Positions 53,703 to 64,000 of a stretch of 64,000 nucleotides of DNA are shown in pieces. The notes beneath the pieces were generated by a model. It ran no database searches. It was not told where the DNA came from and saw only the letters and a list, made by a program, of their open reading frames with translations. Position numbers and translations under genes: made by a program. Every line of letters begins with the position of its first letter. Within the stretch, counting starts at the first letter, position 1. Where the stretch lies: contig OY727099.1 in assembly GCA_963402885.1 (NCBI GenBank), forward strand, positions 15,767,001 through 15,831,000. Direction: 5' to 3'. Source of the stretch: Antedon bifida (Eukaryota > Echinodermata > Crinoidea > Comatulida > Antedonidae).

Positions 53703-56700
53703 GGGACGATTCGGCCCTGAGACGATTCGCCTCGGGACTATTCGGCCCACTTTTAGTGGGACGTCCCACGAATCGTCCCACATTTAGACAAACCCAACGA
53801 TTGTTATGTTATACAGTTTTTTATCGGTTTTTATCAAGTTGGAATATTATTATCAAGTTTTCAAAGGTGTTTGAACTAAACAATTATGTATTTAAATGTA
53901 AATAATTCTTCTGATACCGTTGTATTGTTTTGTGTAAGTTTAGCCAAGTTTTTTCGGGGAATTTGGTGTTTTGTTTGCTAGACTAGGCCTAGGTCGAGGA
54001 CGAAAAACGACCTAGAGTAGTAGAGAAACTGAAAAAGTATTCCATCTGACTGTAAGTTTCATTTTCGAATAATTATTTCTTATTATTTATTTTTTTAAAA
54101 TATACTAGCCTAGGCACCTACTAGCTAGCTAGGCCTATATAGGCTTTCTGGCCTAGGCTAGACCTAGGTAGGCTAAATAGTTTTAGATAACTCAAATTTA
54201 GGAAGGGCTACTAAAAAAAAAAGTAAAACTGACAATGTGTCAAGAACACACAGCAGACTGTAGCATTCCAACTTCATATGATTTCCTTATACGAGACAAT
54301 GAGTTCCCAAAGTTATATGGCCGACCGCAACATCTCTGACAATAATATTCCAACATGATTTCCCCCAAATCCGAAAGCTATTTTAGCGACAAAACCTCGC
54401 ACCTAGCATGGTGCCACAACCTACACCCTCCACACTTTACCGAGTTCAACCCACAGGTTGTGCTGCAAACACCACAAGGGTGGCTGCGAGTGTTCTGTAA
54501 AACAGGAAAATATTATAATAGTAATACAGATAGGTATAATATTTTTGCATGGTAAATAATAGTTATAACATTTATATAACTTCATCTGTTGTCTGCTTCA
54601 ACCTGACAAATTAAAATAAATGTGATGGTTAATTACAAGTACAATCAACATTGTTAAACATCTATATAGCTATGAATTTATTTATATTATTTAGTTTAAT
54701 ATTATTTCCTGTACTAATTTACATTTCTAGATAGAGGATGCCGCTCTTAACTGCGACTACTGCATGCTAGTGAGAGAGAATATTCGTATTATTTATTAAA
54801 CAAAGTTTTTCGATCAAAAATAACATTGGTGGCGCTTTCCTCTATTTCAAGACTTCTAATTGGTCCAAACTTTCAATCACGTCTGAAAGGGCGCCACCAG
54901 CGTATGTGGGTTTCGCGTATGTGTATCCAGAAATTAATTAATTTTTTTAAATAAAAATACGTTTTCAATATTTAATTTTAGTGTTCATTTTATTATAATG
55001 CATATAGAACCCACTTGTAATATAGTAGTAATATAAAAATATTCCCATACCTTAGGCTGCATGAAGTTATAACTTGATACTTTAGCTGATCCAAGAAGGT
55101 AATCTAATTTAATTCACTGTCAAAATGCAGACACCAATATACACTCCAAACAAATATAAAGTACGAATTGTCGAGAAAAAAAACCCAGACTCAATTCCGC
55201 TGAATCCAAAAGAGTCACGTCCAGGGGCGGATCCAGGATTTTGTGAAAGGGAGGGGGGGGGGGCGCAACTGTAGAGAGTCCACACCAACTCAGCCCGACC
55301 ATGGTTGTGGCTGAGCTGAGGCGATTTTGAAAATATAACACCTCTAGATGGTCGGAAATGGCACTCTCACGTTATTATAAATGTATTAACAATTGATATT
55401 TTAAATATGAAAACTGAAGCACATTTTCCCCATTGGCCTAAGCGTCGCAACAGAGTGCTTCGCGCAAGAGTGAGCGTTTGCACATGGCGGAAAAGGTGCT
55501 TGTCCAGGGCCGTCGACAGGGCCTGTGGCGAAGCGAACTTTGTTAAATGACGTCCCAGATGGCCGGAAATGGTACTCTCGCACATAAAAGGGTGCCCCCT
55601 GGATCCGCCACTGACGTCGCAAAACTAGAAGAACTGTAAAATTTATTCACTGAATTTAAAATAAAAAAGCACGCAATTTAGAGAGAAACTGTGACTATAG
55701 TTCGATCAGCAATGAAGTCAATACGAAAATGGTGATTGTCCTTGGGTGGGTCAGCTTAACTCACGGAAAAACAACTACATTTTTGTATTGTCTTGAATGT
55801 TTTGTGTGTGCTTCATTGTTAAGTTGTACAAGAACGTGCTATTGGCTGTTTAATACTTTTCGAAACAATACTAATTGTCAAACCATTCAACCGCGCCCAC
55901 CCAATACAACACCCCACCCAAAAAATATACTGTACAGTATTAAAATAAATTTGCAATAATTATTTCGACGGTTTATCATACCAAACACTATACTAATTAG
56001 TTTTCAGAGGTCTCCCATTTTTATTTAGTGTTATTATAGCCTACAATTGTAAGTGAACGTGTTCATCGATAAAACCTGGTCATCATTATTTTCTATCATC
56101 AATTTATAGATTAGTAGTATATCATATAATAATCGGAAAATGTCTTCAGTATTTTGACTGTCCAGCTTTCTCATTTTAATTGAGAGTTTTTAATTATTGT
56201 TTTAACAATTATTGTCTTCTCTTTAATATTGTTACTGCAATGTCGATCAACCTGATCATCGTTATTTTCTACTATCAATTTATAGTACAGTAGTAGGCTT
56301 ATCTCTCATTAATTGAGAGATTTATATTTTTTAATTGTTACGGTACTGTGTAATTCCTGAGTGCCACTGATGTAAAAATGTCATTTTCCAAATTCAGTAA
56401 ATTAACTATAGGCCTAATAGTATTCAATAAATCATCAACTCGGTAGAAAACATTACAGAAAACCCGTATAATAAAATGTTTTATTAATTTAATATTAATC
56501 AAACGTTGATACAAAACACATTTCTAATCAATTATAATACTAGGCCCATTGCTATATTTGTTATCATTTATTTATTCAACTTGTGAAGGAGTCTTATGAA
56601 AACGTCTACGAAGATCCATCATCCACTTGTCTTGGCCCACTACTCATTCGCCTCTATAAATAATAGGCCTAAAGAAATAAAAACATACATTATTTAAACA

Positions 56701-56766
56701 TATTAAAATTCTTGTCAAAGTCAATACATTTGAGTGGGCCGAATCGTCCCAGGGCCGAATCGTCCC
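53703..56766. mobile_element. 3.1-kb element with iterated GGGACGATTCGGCCC inverted ends
   Basis: The left end GGGACGATTCGGCCCTGAG plus two variant units and the right end GGGCCGAATCGTCCC (twice) are inverted repeats made of the same 15-17-bp unit. No transposase visible; the inside has AGGCCTA-rich DNA (54110-54180) and a MITE (55222-55613). Target duplication not resolved. Confidence 0.65.
55222..55613. mobile_element. MITE with CAGGGGCGGATCCAG ends
   Basis: CAGGGGCGGATCCAGG left, CCTGGATCCGCCACTG right, flanked by ACGTC at 55217-55221 and 55614-55618. Ends are hAT-like but only 5 bp of duplication can be seen. Internal GGAAATGGCACTCTC and GGAAATGGTACTCTC are a direct repeat. Confidence 0.82.
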
Positions 56767-56904
56767 GTTACCTCAATTTCTTGTCGGAAATCGGAAAAAA
56801 GCCACCACTGTAAAAAGCCACCCAACAATGGACTTTACCATTGTAAAGTGGGAGTGCTGGACAATCAATTTTTATTCAATTGTGTTATTGTGAATAGCAA
56901 TTTG

Positions 56905-57122
56905 GGTGTAGGTGTTATTTCACTATTGATGACAGAGACTTTCTAATCCATGATGCTATGATTGGTAATAATGACCGTGTCACAGTTTTTGCAACTTCGG
57001 ATGGTTTGCGTCACCTATGCAATTCAACAACCTGGTTTATGGATGGAACATTTAAAACCAGCCCAAAACTCAATTTATGTGATTCGCGTTGAGTTAGAAG
57101 ACAATTCGATAACAACTGTATA
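56905..57122 (+). pseudogene. MULE transposase, N-terminal catalytic part
   Basis: Reads DRVTVFATSDGLRHLCNSTT then WFMDGTFKTSPKL, the first catalytic Asp region of FLYWCH-associated MULE transposases; after a frame shift near 57065 it continues YVIRVELEDNSITTVY. The LINE at 57123 splits it. Confidence 0.82.
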
Positions 57123-59483
57123 AAAAAAAGGTTATATAAAAGGGCGTTTTGCCGGAGAAAATGTTCGTCTAATGGAAGATTTACTTACATATACGGAAAA
57201 AAATGATATTGAAGGGGCTATGTTAGTACTAGATTTTAGGAAAGCATTTGACTCCATCAATAGAGAATTTATGTTTGCAGTTTTAAAAACAATGAAATTT
57301 GGTAACTCTTTTTGTGAATGGGTCAAAATTCTATATAATAACGTTGAATGTGTTACGGTCAATAATGGATGGGTGTCTGAATATTTTAATATGGGCAGGG
57401 GTATACGTCAAGGATGCCCTCTATCGGCGCTTTTATTCATTCTTGTCGTTGAAGTTATGGCATGTAACGTAAGGAATAACGACGTTTATAAAGGTATTAA
57501 GTTACCAAGTTTAAATGAACATGTACATAATATAGAGGCTAGAATTAGTCAATTAGCAGATGACACTGTTTTGTATGTTGGGGATGAAAATAGCCTTCAT
57601 ACAGCGGTCAACATAATCGAATCATTTTGTCTAATATCAGGGATGACTTTAAACAAGAAAAAAACAAAAGCTTTATGGATAGGCAAATGGAAAGACAGGT
57701 TTGATGAACCACTAGAATTATGTTGGGTTAAAGAACCGGTAAAAATCTTAGGAATATACGTAGGTTATGACTCGGAGTCATGTACACGTAAGAATTGGGA
57801 TACAAAATTATTAGATCTTGAAAGAACGTTGAAATTGTGGAATTCAAGAAACCTTACACTGTACGGTAGAGTAACAGTGTTGAAGTCATTGGCGTTAACA
57901 AAACTAACTTATGCCGCTAATATTATCTGTGTACCACAATATGTAATTAATAAAGTCAATAGTTTAACATATGCGTTTATATGGAAAAACAATCGCGAGA
58001 AAATAAAAAGAAAAACATTAATGGGTGATAATAGCGAAGGTGGGATCAAAATGCCTGACTTTGGTCTACATGTGAAAGCATTAAATGCGTTGTGGATAAA
58101 AAGACTGCTAAGTAATGACGAAGGAAAATGGAAAATTATTCCGAAGTTTTTTATTCAGAAAACATGCCAAGAAAATATAATATTTAACATGTCTAACTTA
58201 CAATCTACAAACATTGTGTATGATATGCCAATATTTTACTACAATGTGTTACAAGCTTGTACGGAATATAACAAATGCAATAAAAACCCTGTGCAAAGCT
58301 ATGAAGAAATAATGAATGAGCAGTTGTGGGGTAACTCCTTGATACAATTAAAACATAAATCACTATTGTATAAACATTGGATAGACAGTGATATCATCTT
58401 AATTAAAGATATCGTCAAGAAGAATACATTTTTAACTTCAGAAGAATTGAAAATTAAATTAAAATGTAAATCCAATTGGCTAAACGAATACTTATGCATA
58501 ATTAAGGCGATACCTAAAGAATGGAAACGCACTATAAAAATATCAAATAACTGTATCTTCAATATTATAGATGATACTGCTGAAAATCGGTTTGAAGTTA
58601 TACAAACAAAAACAGTATATTTAAGTTTTGTAAAAGAGGTATTTATTTTACCCCTTGCACAAAAAAAATGGGAACAATATTTCAATGATAATTATATAGA
58701 TTGGAAATCATGTTGGCTAAATAAAATATGCAAAATGAAAGACAAAAAATTAGCTGAATTTAATTATAAACTATTACATAGAATCTTGGCAACAAACAAA
58801 AGGCTTTTTATATGGAAAATAAAGGATACCGGTACCTGTAAAAAATGTGGGGATATTCAAGATGAAAACCATATGTTATTTAGTTGTACATATATTCAAG
58901 AATTCTGGATAAAAATTTGTAATATTCTAAGATGTTTGGGGTATGACAATGTGTCATTTAGAAACATTGTACTTGGAACAGGAATTAGATTAATAGATTA
59001 CATATATTCCTTAACTGCATTTACTATATATAAAGACAAAATATTGTCAGAGTTGCATAAGTCCATATCTCTATGGAACTCTTTTAAATACAGTGTAATA
59101 AACAAGTGATACATTATACATAGTGTGTTTAGCAGTCGTCTGATAAATAAAATAAAAAAATAATAGGTTAATATAAAGGAAAATAACACATTGTACTATT
59201 ATAATTCATATTATTCAACTAATGATCATATGGTTGTCTATTTGTAGTTAGACATGTGAAGGTTATACTATATATAATGTATATAGTTGGGTAATAATTA
59301 TGTGACTTTTTCTTATAAGTTGAAATAAGTTAATAAGATTTAAAAATTGAAATTAATACAAAAAAACGCTTATGAAGGTAAATAGTACAGGCTCATTGGT
59401 TGATAAATTGTTTTAGTGATTGTTTAATCGATTGATTGATTGTTTGTTTGATTGGTTAATAACATATTTAACTAGTATGTACT

Positions 59484-59516
<33 letters not shown>

Positions 59517-59957
59517 TAAATAAATAATAAATAAAAAACAATAAAAATGTAACGCAACGTATGACCATTGTGAAGAAATAAGACATTTAGAGAACCATGT
59601 GAAGTAATGAAGTTATACACAGGAGTTAGAAAAACATTTTTATTAATAATTAAAAAAACACCTAAATATAAATAATATATTGATATTCAGAATATCAGTT
59701 ATATGACGGATATCACTTGATATTGTTGTTTAGGCCATAGAATAATTTTAAAACAAGCTTAAAAATTTAAAAAATGATACCGATTGTAAAATATATACTA
59801 TGAAAGTACTCCGTACCATATGCATACTGTATATTTATATATGGACTGGTTCAAACATTTTGTACCGATATTAATATTGTATGATGATAAAATGAATATA
59901 TATATATTAAAAAAGAGACAATAAAGGTGGGTTACTCCCACGAAAGACAAAAAAAAA
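57123..59957 (+). mobile_element. 5'-truncated Tx1/L1-like LINE with 9-bp target duplication
   Basis: Flanked by AACTGTATA at 57114-57122 and 59958-59966. It begins inside the RT, has a long open frame, about 850 bp of 3' UTR with a 27-nt T run (59488-59514), and ends in a short A run. Removal of the LINE and one duplication restores the transposase frame VYALLASK at the joint. Confidence 0.9.
57124..59109 (+). CDS. LINE ORF2 C-terminal two-thirds: reverse transcriptase and zinc knuckle
   Basis: Open from the truncation point; the frame reads GYIKGRFAGENVRLMEDL before the first Met (57172), so the true start is lost. RT motifs in order: [52 protein letters not shown] (active site LADD), GMTLNKKKTKALWIG and VKILGIYVGYDSES. 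The C-terminal region has LLHRILATNKRLFIWKI and a zinc-binding CKKCGDIQDENHMLFSC. No stop in about 660 codons, unlike relatives at 29140, 43740 and 46215, so it is fairly young. No endonuclease, so it cannot move by itself. Confidence 0.9.
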   Translation, partial: KKGYIKGRFAGENVRLMEDLLTYTEKNDIEGAMLVLDFRKAFDSINREFMFAVLKTMKFGNSFCEWVKILYNNVECVTVNNGWVSEYFNMGRGIRQGCPLSALLFILVVEVMACNVRNNDVYKGIKLPSLNEHVHNIEARISQLADDTVLYVGDENSLHTAVNIIESFCLISGMTLNKKKTKALWIGKWKDRFDEPLELCWVKEPVKILGIYVGYDSESCTRKNWDTKLLDLERTLKLWNSRNLTLYGRVTVLKSLALTKLTYAANIICVPQYVINKVNSLTYAFIWKNNREKIKRKTLMGDNSEGGIKMPDFGLHVKALNALWIKRLLSNDEGKWKIIPKFFIQKTCQENIIFNMSNLQSTNIVYDMPIFYYNVLQACTEYNKCNKNPVQSYEEIMNEQLWGNSLIQLKHKSLLYKHWIDSDIILIKDIVKKNTFLTSEELKIKLKCKSNWLNEYLCIIKAIPKEWKRTIKISNNCIFNIIDDTAENRFEVIQTKTVYLSFVKEVFILPLAQKKWEQYFNDNYIDWKSCWLNKICKMKDKKLAEFNYKLLHRILATNKRLFIWKIKDTGTCKKCGDIQDENHMLFSCTYIQEFWIKICNILRCLGYDNVSFRNIVLGTGIRLIDYIYSLTAFTIYKDKILSELHKSISLWNSFKYSVINK

Positions 59958-60202
59958 AACTGTATATGCGCTACTTGCATCAAAATTGCAAGAACATTAC
60001 AAACAATTTCTTACTGCCATTGTTGATCAATGTAGACTACTAGGTTATGTACCAAACCCAACCTTAATAAATAAACCACTTGACACAATCTTCATGGAGA
60101 AAGCTGCAGACTCTCGGCCTTGCTTCAATGTACATGGAAGACGAGCAAATCCAGCACTTCTGTGGAATGGTAGATGGTCTCGCTTTCCTGCCTCCAGATA
60201 AG
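59958..60202 (+). pseudogene. MULE transposase, middle part
   Basis: Continues VYALLASKLQEHYKQFLTAI and QCRLLGYVPNPTLI, then, after an internal deletion and frame change, DEQIQHFCGMVDGLAFLPPD ending in K at a GTATGT donor (60203). Confidence 0.8.
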
Positions 60203-60564
60203 GTATGTTATCTTTACAATATATTTTATTTATATTTATCTGTTTAATTTCCACCTTCCGTTCATATAGAATTATGCATTTCAAGATGGTGATTTTTTAC
60301 TTGTTCATTTAGCCTATAATGTTTCTTTATAATTTTACTGCTTTAATAATTGATTTAATAACTTTTTTCTATCTAATTGTTCTACAAGCTGTGTTGTCAT
60401 GTCCCTTTATTTGATTTCTTTTATCAATTTAATTTGAACATTCATTCATACTGTAGCACCATAACTTTAAAACATAAAAATGACTCTTACATGATTTCAA
60501 ATTAAGAATTATCTGGAACATTGATCATTCTACTTTACTCATAAATAATCTTTGTTTTATCTAG
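60203..60564 (+). other. Probable intron of the MULE transposase
   Basis: AAG|GTATGT at 60203 and TTATCTAG at 60564 join PPDK to VKEGMQHL in phase 0, the expected continuous sequence of the family. Confidence 0.65.
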
Positions 60565-61059
60565 GTCAAAGAAGGTATGCAGCACCTACGGGAAAATTCA
60601 CCTGCAGTATTAGAGGACTTTCTTGACTACTTTGATACAACTTATGTCAACAGAACATATTCGCATCACATGGCACAACCAGGCGAACAACACATATTCA
60701 GAAGGATCCCACCAATGTTTGACATAGACCTATGGAACGTTTATCACCTGACATTAAACTGTGAACCGAAGACAAACAACATTTGTGAATCCTGGAATAG
60801 AAAGCATCTTAACAACACTGGTCATACAAACCCATCTATGGCATGGTCATCAATCAATGCAGTCAAATGAGATGAAGCATCTTCAGCGACTTTAATTGAA
60901 CTTGTAAGGCGAGGACAACCAGTGCCATCTAAACGCATTACCAAATCAACAGTTAAACACCAGGAGCAACTCTATAACATAATTTCTAAGTACAACCGAC
61001 AGGCCAAAACATTATATCAAACTATGACTGCACTAGGTTATGCCATACGATTAAAGTAA
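60565..61059 (+). pseudogene. MULE transposase, C-terminal part
   Basis: VKEGMQHLRENSPAVLEDFL, YFDTTYVNRTY, PPMFDIDLWNVYHLTLNCEP and TNNICESWN are the conserved C-terminal region. An in-frame TGA at 60868 replaces an expected Arg codon, after which RRGQPVPSKRITKSTVKHQE continues to a TAA at 61057. Confidence 0.85.
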
Positions 61060-61513
61060 CTTGCGATCAATGCCACGTCTTATATTTAATGTACAGTGTT
61101 TGCAAATATAAAACAATTATTATATCTCAAAACTGTTAAACTGATATAATTTTGTGTACTTCATTTATTTATTCATTCAATTTAATGTAATGTTTTTAAT
61201 TAGACAGAATGTTTATAAATATCAATACTTATTCGTTGTATAATAAGGACTATGTGATATTTTTTATTTGGAGATTTCAAATTAAATTGAATACATGTTT
61301 ATTAAAAATTTATTCTTATTTTTGTGTCGTTTGTTTACATTTGTCAGTCCTAAGTATTCCAAATTTATATTTAATAAAATGTTGTAATTCATGCTACATT
61401 CCTATTCATAACACACAATTAAATACAAGTTGATTACATGGCACCCCCATTTTGAAATGGTATAGCCCATTGTTGGGTGGCTTTTTACAGGGGTGGCTTT
61501 TTTCCTACTTTCC

Positions 61514-63640
61514 AATTTTCACTCCAAGGAATTGAGTATGATCAACTTGTTTGATTAAAACATCGTCTATGAAGATTTCGATGGGGTTTTCTTTAGATTT
61601 TTTACTATTTGAGAAGTGAATAAAGTTAGTTTTATCAATATTTAATAAGAGTTTGTTAGTTTTGAACCAGTTTGAGACGTGGTGAATTTCGGAATTAAAA
61701 GTTGAAATTAATTTATTAAGGTCGGGATGAGAGAGGAAAATATTGGAATCGTCGGCAAAAAGAACATAAGAAAAAGAACTTGAGGCTTGTTGGATATCAT
61801 TGATGTAAATGAGGACAAGGAGAGGTCCGAGTATAGATCCTTGGGGGACGCCACAAGTCATAGGAAGGCAGCACGAGGAGTGAGAATTAAAGGATGTGAT
61901 TTGGGTTCGGTTTTGGAGGTAGTTAGAGAGTAGGGAGTCCCACGAATACCATAGTGATAAAGTTTAGATAGTAAGATGGAATGATCAATTGTGTCGAAGG
62001 CTTTAGAAAGGTCAAGGAATAAGCCGATTGTGTGATGATGTTCAGAGAGGGCAGAGTAGATTTTGTTAAAGATATCGAGAACGGCAAGATCAGTGGAGTA
62101 GTTTGGTCATATTGGTTGTCTTGAAGAATATTGTGATAAGAAAAAATAGTTAAAAAGTCTATTATATATAAGAAGTTCAATTATTTTTGAAAAACACGAT
62201 AGTAGAGAGATGGGACGATAGTTTGCAAAAGAGTGAGGGTTTCCTTTTTTATAAATTGGGATAATTTTAGAAGTTTTTAAGGCTGTAGGGAATTTTCCGG
62301 TAGACAAGCAGAGATTGAAAATGTATGTTAACGGTTCCGAAATTAGAGGTGCAATGTCTTTAACTACTTTTGGAGAAATAGCGTCAAGGCCCGGACTTTT
62401 ACCGTTTTTGAATTTTGAGGTTATGTCAATAATTTCTTTTTTAGAAGTAGGAGCGAAAAAAATAGAGTTTTTAATAGGGTCTTTTAGAAAATCAGAATGG
62501 CTCCCGGAAGATGATTGAATGTTTGAGGCATACGTAGGACCTATTTCTGCAAAGTATCGGATAAAATTGGTAGCAATATCTACGGGGTCGGTGATGTTTG
62601 AGTCATTGTTATTAAAGAAATTAGGTATATTTTTAGTTGTGTTTTTGCCAAGTGCGTTGTTGATTGTTTGCCACGTTTTTTTAATGATGTCTTTGTAGCT
62701 GTTAAATTTGTTTGAGAAGTGTTGTTTACGTGGTATTTTTATAAGTTTGGTTAGTTTGTTTCTATAGTCTATGTACTTTGTTTTGTTCTTTGAGATTGGT
62801 AATTTTAAATATTTTTTTTACAACTTGTTTCCAGTGTTTATGGATTTAATAATTCCTTTTGTTATCCATGGTTTTGCTATTTTTCGTTTGTTTATTTTAA
62901 TCTTTTTTCTAGGTATGTTTTTGTTATATAAGATGGAAAATTTGTTACTAAATAAATTAAAAGACTCATTTGCTGAGTTATGCTGGTATATTTCATTCCA
63001 TTCAGTGGTCATTAGATCAATTCCTAGTGATGCAAATAATTTGTCATTTTTCTTGAGTAGAAGTTTTCTTTAGCATTGGTTGTGGGTTCGTTTGATGTGT
63101 TCAATAGAAGAAATACAGGAAAGTGATCAGTTATGTCGTTGAAAAGAACTCCTGGAGTGATGTTGTGTTTTATTACGTTAGTGAAAATGTTGTCGATGAG
63201 GGTGGATTATTTGGTCGTGATTCTTGTAGGTTTGTCAATAAGAGGATAGAGAGAGGCAGCGTACATTGTATTCAGAAAGTCATTGGTGGGTCCGTGGGTT
63301 GAAGAATTTAAAAGATCAAGATTAAAATCTCCACAAATGAACAAATGTTTCTCTTTAGACAAAGTATCAATTGAGGTAGATAGGTTGTTGTTGAATGTAT
63401 GAATTGAGCTGTTGGGCGATCTATAAACAAAGCAACTCTTCCGCCTTTCTTTCCTGTGCGGTCGTATTGTATATATCCTTGGATGTTAGTAAGTGGAGGA
63501 GGAGCATTGTTATTATTGAACCAGGTTTCACTGAGTCCTATTATTGAAAATCAATATTTTTGGTTAGGCTACGTGAATTCATGTGTATTATAATGAATTT
63601 GTTATCATTAGTAAATCTGGTATTAAATCTATCATTAAAG
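61514..63640 (-). pseudogene. LINE (CR1/Rex-like) endonuclease and reverse transcriptase, interrupted by the MULE
   Basis: Minus-strand readings from the 5' side: SETWFNNNNAPPP and YDRTGKKGGRVALF (63430-63540), FICGDFNLDLLNSST (63290-63350), linker to 62530, then KIIPIYKKGNPHSFANYRPI, a QYS-type motif 4, [33 protein letters not shown] and TQFLGVKI at the MULE border. Frameshifts near 62110, 61870 and 63060; FADD is intact. Confidence 0.85.
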
Positions 63641-64000
63641 TAGTATTCACAGGTATCGTTGTTTTTTTTTTTTTTTAAGATTTTAAAGCAAGTTTAATTT
63701 CAAATTTCACCATGTAGAGGTCTATTATTTTTTTTTTCTTTTATGTGGGATCATCCCACTTTTATTTCAAACAAACATCATATTAAAAAAAAACAGTAAT
63801 ATAATTATGTTTATGCAATTGATAATATTGATTGATATTTTTTATACATGTCATCATCAATGCATTTCATTTCTTTTATAATCATATATATAAATTATAC
63901 TTATATTCTTTTTAACAATTTTTATCTTTTTAATTCTTACTTTTGCTTGAAAATAAATACTACTTAAAATGCGTATTTATCTTTAATTAATTTGTATACA
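63641..64000. other. T-rich DNA, nothing recognised
   Basis: Homopolymer T runs at 63662-63676 and 63728-63737; no gene or element ends. Confidence 0.5.

Larger units (their letters stand above)
56786..61513 (+). mobile_element. MULE DNA transposon, interrupted by a LINE
   Basis: About 75-bp inverted ends: GGAAATCGGAAAAAAGCCAC with CTGTAAAAAGCCACCCAACA on the left; the inverse GGGTGGCTTTTTACAG and GGTGGCTTTTTTCC on the right. Inside are pieces of a MULE transposase in order on the + strand. It is inserted in a minus-strand LINE: that LINE reads GVKI at 61514 and DKK from 56785. Confidence 0.85.

Noticed and set aside
58299..58685. 128-codon minus-strand frame
   Set aside because: Shadow of the LINE ORF on the + strand.

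Overview
The window looks like AT-rich, intron-rich animal DNA, probably from a marine invertebrate deuterostome; an echinoderm is my best guess but I cannot prove it. The clues are split exons with GT-AG borders, many families of non-LTR retrotransposons, Penelope-like elements, hAT-, TTAA- and MULE-type DNA transposons, a conserved tail resembling deuterostome SINE ends, and AGGCCTA-rich islands. There is no operon structure and no bacterial or phage gene organisation.

One host gene is recognisable. It is a MORC3/MORC4-type chromatin ATPase on the + strand, running from 2465 to its stop at 52838. I find fourteen coding exons whose splice phases close exactly, giving 591 residues plus the stop. 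They cover the second half of the GHKL ATPase domain, the transducer-like domain, a CW zinc finger split between two exons, and a charged coiled-coil tail. The first exons, with the catalytic Glu/Asn box and the DxGxG box, are not visible and should lie upstream of the window.

The rest is mostly introns and flanking DNA packed with mobile elements. 1-7 kb: a TTAA-flanked MITE and an ACTCAGAT-type inverted-repeat element. 7-12 kb: a foldback element inserted in a LINE. 12-20 kb: a second TTAA MITE, an hAT element with a perfect 8-bp target duplication, a LINE fragment, and a 1.27-kb repeat carrying an hAT MITE. 20.5-25.7 kb: one large inverted-repeat element containing a 164-bp satellite array and a second minisatellite. 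27-30 kb: Penelope and LINE fragments. 32-33.6 kb: a second copy of the 1.27-kb repeat, without the MITE. 36.7-41 kb: a LINE with an intact 1164-residue ORF and a 2A-like motif. 42-49 kb: a Penelope-like element with a hammerhead-like motif, an interrupted Tx1/L1-like LINE and a foldback family. 49-52.4 kb: a composite element with TG...CA ends. 53-64 kb, beyond the gene: a nest in which a MULE sits inside one LINE and is itself interrupted by another LINE with a perfect 9-bp target duplication.

I see no convincing new biochemical system. The most notable points are the heavy transposon load inside a gene whose family silences transposons, the satellite arrays carried inside a transposon-like element, the nested insertions that can be dated relative to one another, and the 2A-like leader of the intact LINE.
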